A stretch of 5,634 nt of DNA, taken from Smithellaceae bacterium. GTDB lineage: Bacteria > Desulfobacterota > Syntrophia > Syntrophales > Smithellaceae. A program made the translations under genes and the position numbers. Below, piece by piece: positions 5,608-5,634 of this stretch. Below the pieces are notes generated by a model, which saw only the letters and a list, made by a program, of their open reading frames with translations, did not search any database and had not been told where the DNA came from. How positions within the stretch are numbered: the first letter of the stretch is position 1; the number at the start of each line of letters is the position of its first letter. The stretch is taken from NCBI GenBank assembly GCA_028704195.1, contig JAQVLL010000152.1, positions 1 to 5,634 of the forward strand. The letters are read 5' to 3'.

Positions 5608-5634
5608 ATTAAGCGCAATACAAAGAATTTTAAG
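5608..5634 (+). CDS. Start of a partial gene, possibly a transposase, lacking a normal start codon
   Basis: Nine codons (IKRNTKNFK) run from an ATT at 5608 to the last base. Spacing from GAGGAG is ideal for initiation, yet no ATG, GTG or TTG is present in this frame. The residues match my recollection of IS1634-type transposase N-termini, which are basic and begin with (M)FIKR. Either the start codon was lost, making a dead copy, or a rare ATT start is used. Nine residues are too few for a firm family call. Confidence 0.25.

Larger units (their letters stand above)
5535..5634 (+). mobile_element. Possible left end of an insertion sequence (IS1634/IS4-like), cut by the window edge
   Basis: The palindrome at 5539-5571, the GAGGAG ribosome site at 5597-5602 and the following codons (FIKRNTKNFK when read from 5605) together resemble the upstream region and first residues of IS1634-type transposases, which often begin MFIK or MFIR. 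The boundary at 5535 is a guess, based on where the minus-strand fragment's frame is interrupted. No terminal inverted repeat can be verified because the other end lies outside the window. Confidence 0.3.

Overview
The window reads as an ordinary bacterial chromosomal segment of moderate GC content. All four main genes (three confidently assigned, one of unknown function) lie on the + strand. No 16S rRNA, tRNA or other taxonomic marker is present. The style (gluconeogenic genes in one unit, short A/G-rich tandem repeats between genes, a probable insertion-sequence edge) would fit an anaerobic Desulfobacterota-type organism. That is an impression, not something the sequence proves.

Left part (1-1131). 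The window opens in a reading frame with no stop from base 1. It first encodes a hydrophobic stretch followed by basic residues, then crosses a heptamer tandem repeat (77-118), and then enters a gene for an unrecognised protein of about 332 residues (best start ATG 133). That protein has a central Gly/Lys-rich motif and a C-terminal half that looks like a degenerate nuclease-type fold.

Middle (1132-1970). About 840 bases carry no convincing gene. They hold several perfect inverted repeats (best at 1645-1681 and 1731-1750) and short stretches that look like decayed coding sequence.

Right-centre (1971-5365). A compact three-gene unit encodes class I fructose-1,6-bisphosphatase, a long class II fructose-bisphosphate aldolase, and a zinc-dependent alcohol dehydrogenase. 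The gaps are 22 and 4 bases, so co-transcription is likely. The aldolase condenses dihydroxyacetone phosphate and glyceraldehyde 3-phosphate to fructose 1,6-bisphosphate, and the phosphatase pulls this irreversibly to fructose 6-phosphate. Together they form the committed part of gluconeogenesis. Why the dehydrogenase travels with them is not evident.

Right edge (5366-5634). There is a probable fragment of a minus-strand gene (5402-5533), a perfect 11-bp inverted repeat (5539-5571), then a strong ribosome binding site (5597-5602) leading into an open frame that leaves the window. The first residues of that frame resemble the N-terminus of IS1634/IS4-type transposases. The edge may therefore be the left end of an insertion sequence. 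I do not see a clearly new biological system. The most unusual items are the orphan protein with its repeat-containing upstream frame, and the right-edge palindrome and gene fragment.
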